Shown: positions 62,677 to 64,000 of the stretch, in pieces
Position numbering within the stretch: position 1 is the first letter of the stretch
Layout: every line of letters begins with the position of its first letter
Assembly (NCBI RefSeq): GCF_003205575.1
Contig: NZ_PYBW01000010.1
Location: 1 to 64,000 of the forward strand
Length of the DNA stretch: 64,000 nucleotides
Source of the DNA: Streptomyces tateyamensis
Lineage (GTDB): Bacteria; Actinomycetota; Actinomycetes; Streptomycetales; Streptomycetaceae
Reading direction: 5' to 3'
Made by a program: the position numbers and the translations under genes
Notes under the pieces: model-generated
The model's input: the letters and a program-made list of their open reading frames with translations, nothing else
Databases searched by the model: none
What the model was told of the DNA's origin: nothing

Positions 62677-64000
62677 TGGCGGATCGGCACACCCGCGTGA
62701 CGGTGGTCGGCGAACGCAAGCGGGTGGACCTCGCACTGCCGGCCGACGCCCCGATCGCCGAGTACGCCACGATGCTGGCCCGGCTGTGCGGCGAGGAGGA
62801 ACTGGAGGCGCTGCCGGCGGCCTGGTCGCTGGCCCCGCCCGGCGGCCGCCCGCTCACCCCGGTCTCCTCGCTGCACGCGGCCGACGTGGTGGACGGCCAG
62901 CTCCTGTACCTGCGGGACGCGGCCGAGGGCGAGTTCGAGGAGCCGCTGGTCCGCGACGTCGAGGAACTCGTCGCCGACGCCGCCGACTCCCTCGGCGACC
63001 TGCGCTGGACCCCGCGTAGCCGGGCCGCCACCATGGCGGCGCTCGGCACGGTCTGGCTGGCCGCCGGGTGCCTGGTGCCGACGCTGTCCGGCGGCTGGTC
63101 GGCCGTGGCCGGCGGGCCGACCGCGCTCGGGGCCGGGCTGGTCCTGCTGCTCACCGCCTGGGTGCTGCGCCGCGGCAGCGCGGCTTCGCCGGCCGGCCCG
63201 GCGGCGTTGCCGCGCCGGCTGGCGCTGCCGTGTGCCCTGGGGGCGGTCCCCTGCCTGGCGGTGGCCGGGTGGTTCCTGCCGCAGGTACCCGGCGGCAGCC
63301 CGTCGGCCGCGGCCCTGGGCGCGCTGGTCGGCGCCGGCGCGGTGCTCGGCGCGGTGCCCTGCGTGACCTCCGCGGCCGTGCTGCTGTTCGGCGCGGTGAC
63401 GGCGGCCGTGGTCGGCCTGCTGACCGGCCTGCGGGCGGACAGCGCCGAGTCCGCGGCCGTGGTGGCGGTGGCCGGGTACGCCCTGCTGCTGCTCGCCCCC
63501 TGGCTGGCCGCGCAGTTGGCCGCCCTCGGGCTGGAGTCCGAACCGGCCGCGGCCAGGGACGACGGCGCGGTGCTGGCGATGGTGCACCGGGCCCGCACCG
63601 TGCTGCTGTACTGGACGCTGTCCGTCTCACTGGTGCTCGGCGCCGCGCTCGCGGTGCTCGGGGCCTCGCACGGTGGCTACCCGCCCGCGCTGGCCTGCTG
63701 CCTGGCGATCGCCGCGCTGCTGCGGGCGGGCACGTTCCGATTGCTGTCCGAGGTGGTCCCGGTGGTCGCGGCCGCCACGGTCGGCCTGCTCAGCGTGCTG
63801 CTGAGCATCCCGGCGGACCTGTCCGCGGCCGGGTGGCTCGGTGCCGTACCCGGCTGGACCGGTCCGGTCGCCGTCGCGGTGGTCGGCGTCGGCATGCTCG
63901 GTACCGGCGCCGCGCGGGCCTTCCGGCACCCGGCGGGGCTCCCGAAGCGGCCGGCGGCGGTGACCATGCTGGGCACGCTCTGCGGGGCCGCCGCGGTGCC
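62676..64000 (+). CDS. eccD: Type VII secretion membrane protein EccD (cut by window end)
   Basis: The open frame runs to the window edge; about 441 codons are visible. An N-terminal ubiquitin-like (YukD) domain (about residues 1-90; RVTVVGERKRVDLALPADAP) is followed by a charged linker and a series of transmembrane helices starting near residue 118. EccD forms the channel core of ESX-type secretion. More of the esx locus should lie to the right. It is coupled to the second WXG100 gene. Confidence 0.88.
   Translation, partial: MADRHTRVTVVGERKRVDLALPADAPIAEYATMLARLCGEEELEALPAAWSLAPPGGRPLTPVSSLHAADVVDGQLLYLRDAAEGEFEEPLVRDVEELVADAADSLGDLRWTPRSRAATMAALGTVWLAAGCLVPTLSGGWSAVAGGPTALGAGLVLLLTAWVLRRGSAASPAGPAALPRRLALPCALGAVPCLAVAGWFLPQVPGGSPSAAALGALVGAGAVLGAVPCVTSAAVLLFGAVTAAVVGLLTGLRADSAESAAVVAVAGYALLLLAPWLAAQLAALGLESEPAAARDDGAVLAMVHRARTVLLYWTLSVSLVLGAALAVLGASHGGYPPALACCLAIAALLRAGTFRLLSEVVPVVAAATVGLLSVLLSIPADLSAAGWLGAVPGWTGPVAVAVVGVGMLGTGAARAFRHPAGLPKRPAAVTMLGTLCGAAAV

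Overview
The window is very GC-rich actinobacterial chromosome. It carries markers of the Streptomycetaceae: lsr2, clpC with a ClgR-type box, two AfsR/SARP regulators, an EshA-type shell protein, a WhiJ-like XRE/DUF397 cluster and many leaderless genes (a TANNNT hexamer 6-8 nt before an ATG or GTG). Streptomyces, Kitasatospora or a close relative fits; the genus cannot be fixed from the sequence. No tRNA, rRNA, CRISPR array, insertion sequence or prophage was seen.

Region 1 (1-21 kb) is conserved core. It holds a membrane protein, ilvD, a methyltransferase, a sugar-phosphate isomerase, ppx, an alpha/beta hydrolase and a Cys-rich protein. A stand-alone NuoD paralogue follows, coupled to a MidA/NDUFAF7-type methyltransferase, then a two-component pair. 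The run DUF2520-panC-panD-nadB-nadC-coaX makes CoA and NAD precursors from aspartate, and lysS closes the block. Region 2 (21-30 kb) has an ArgA-like acetyltransferase, lsr2, clpC, a small secreted peptide, a 1003-aa AfsR-like regulator and a divergent short SARP with an 11-bp-period direct-repeat operator. No biosynthetic core enzymes accompany these regulators. Region 3 (30-39.5 kb) has a threonine-aldolase-like enzyme, a TetR/MFS efflux pair and the genome-integrity group mutY-disA-radA.

Region 4 (39.5-46.5 kb) is the most unusual. First comes a one-polypeptide sigma-like / zinc anti-sigma-like / transmembrane / BACON protein. Then comes a Family 2B encapsulin operon: an EshA-type shell protein with a cyclic-nucleotide-binding domain inserted in the capsid fold, followed by a polyprenyl diphosphate synthase with a low-complexity N-terminal extension built of pentapeptide repeats, and perhaps a DUF4239 membrane protein. 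A perfect 13-bp hairpin lies between shell and enzyme genes. I read this as a compartment for prenyl diphosphate synthesis, with the extension as the candidate loading tag.

Region 5 (46.5-64 kb) is accessory: Ogt, an SDR, a GH35 beta-galactosidase with a divergent AraC regulator, a ricin-lectin/glycosidase-like secreted protein, tandem 63-aa Cys proteins, an XRE-DUF397-DUF397 cluster with a clean operator, a VapBC-like pair whose PIN protein lacks its first Asp, VOC/AraC genes, a PfkB kinase, an aldo/keto reductase behind a MerR-type promoter, an ADP-ribosylglycohydrolase with an extra C-terminal domain, and the start of a type VII secretion locus (two WXG100 proteins and a truncated EccD).
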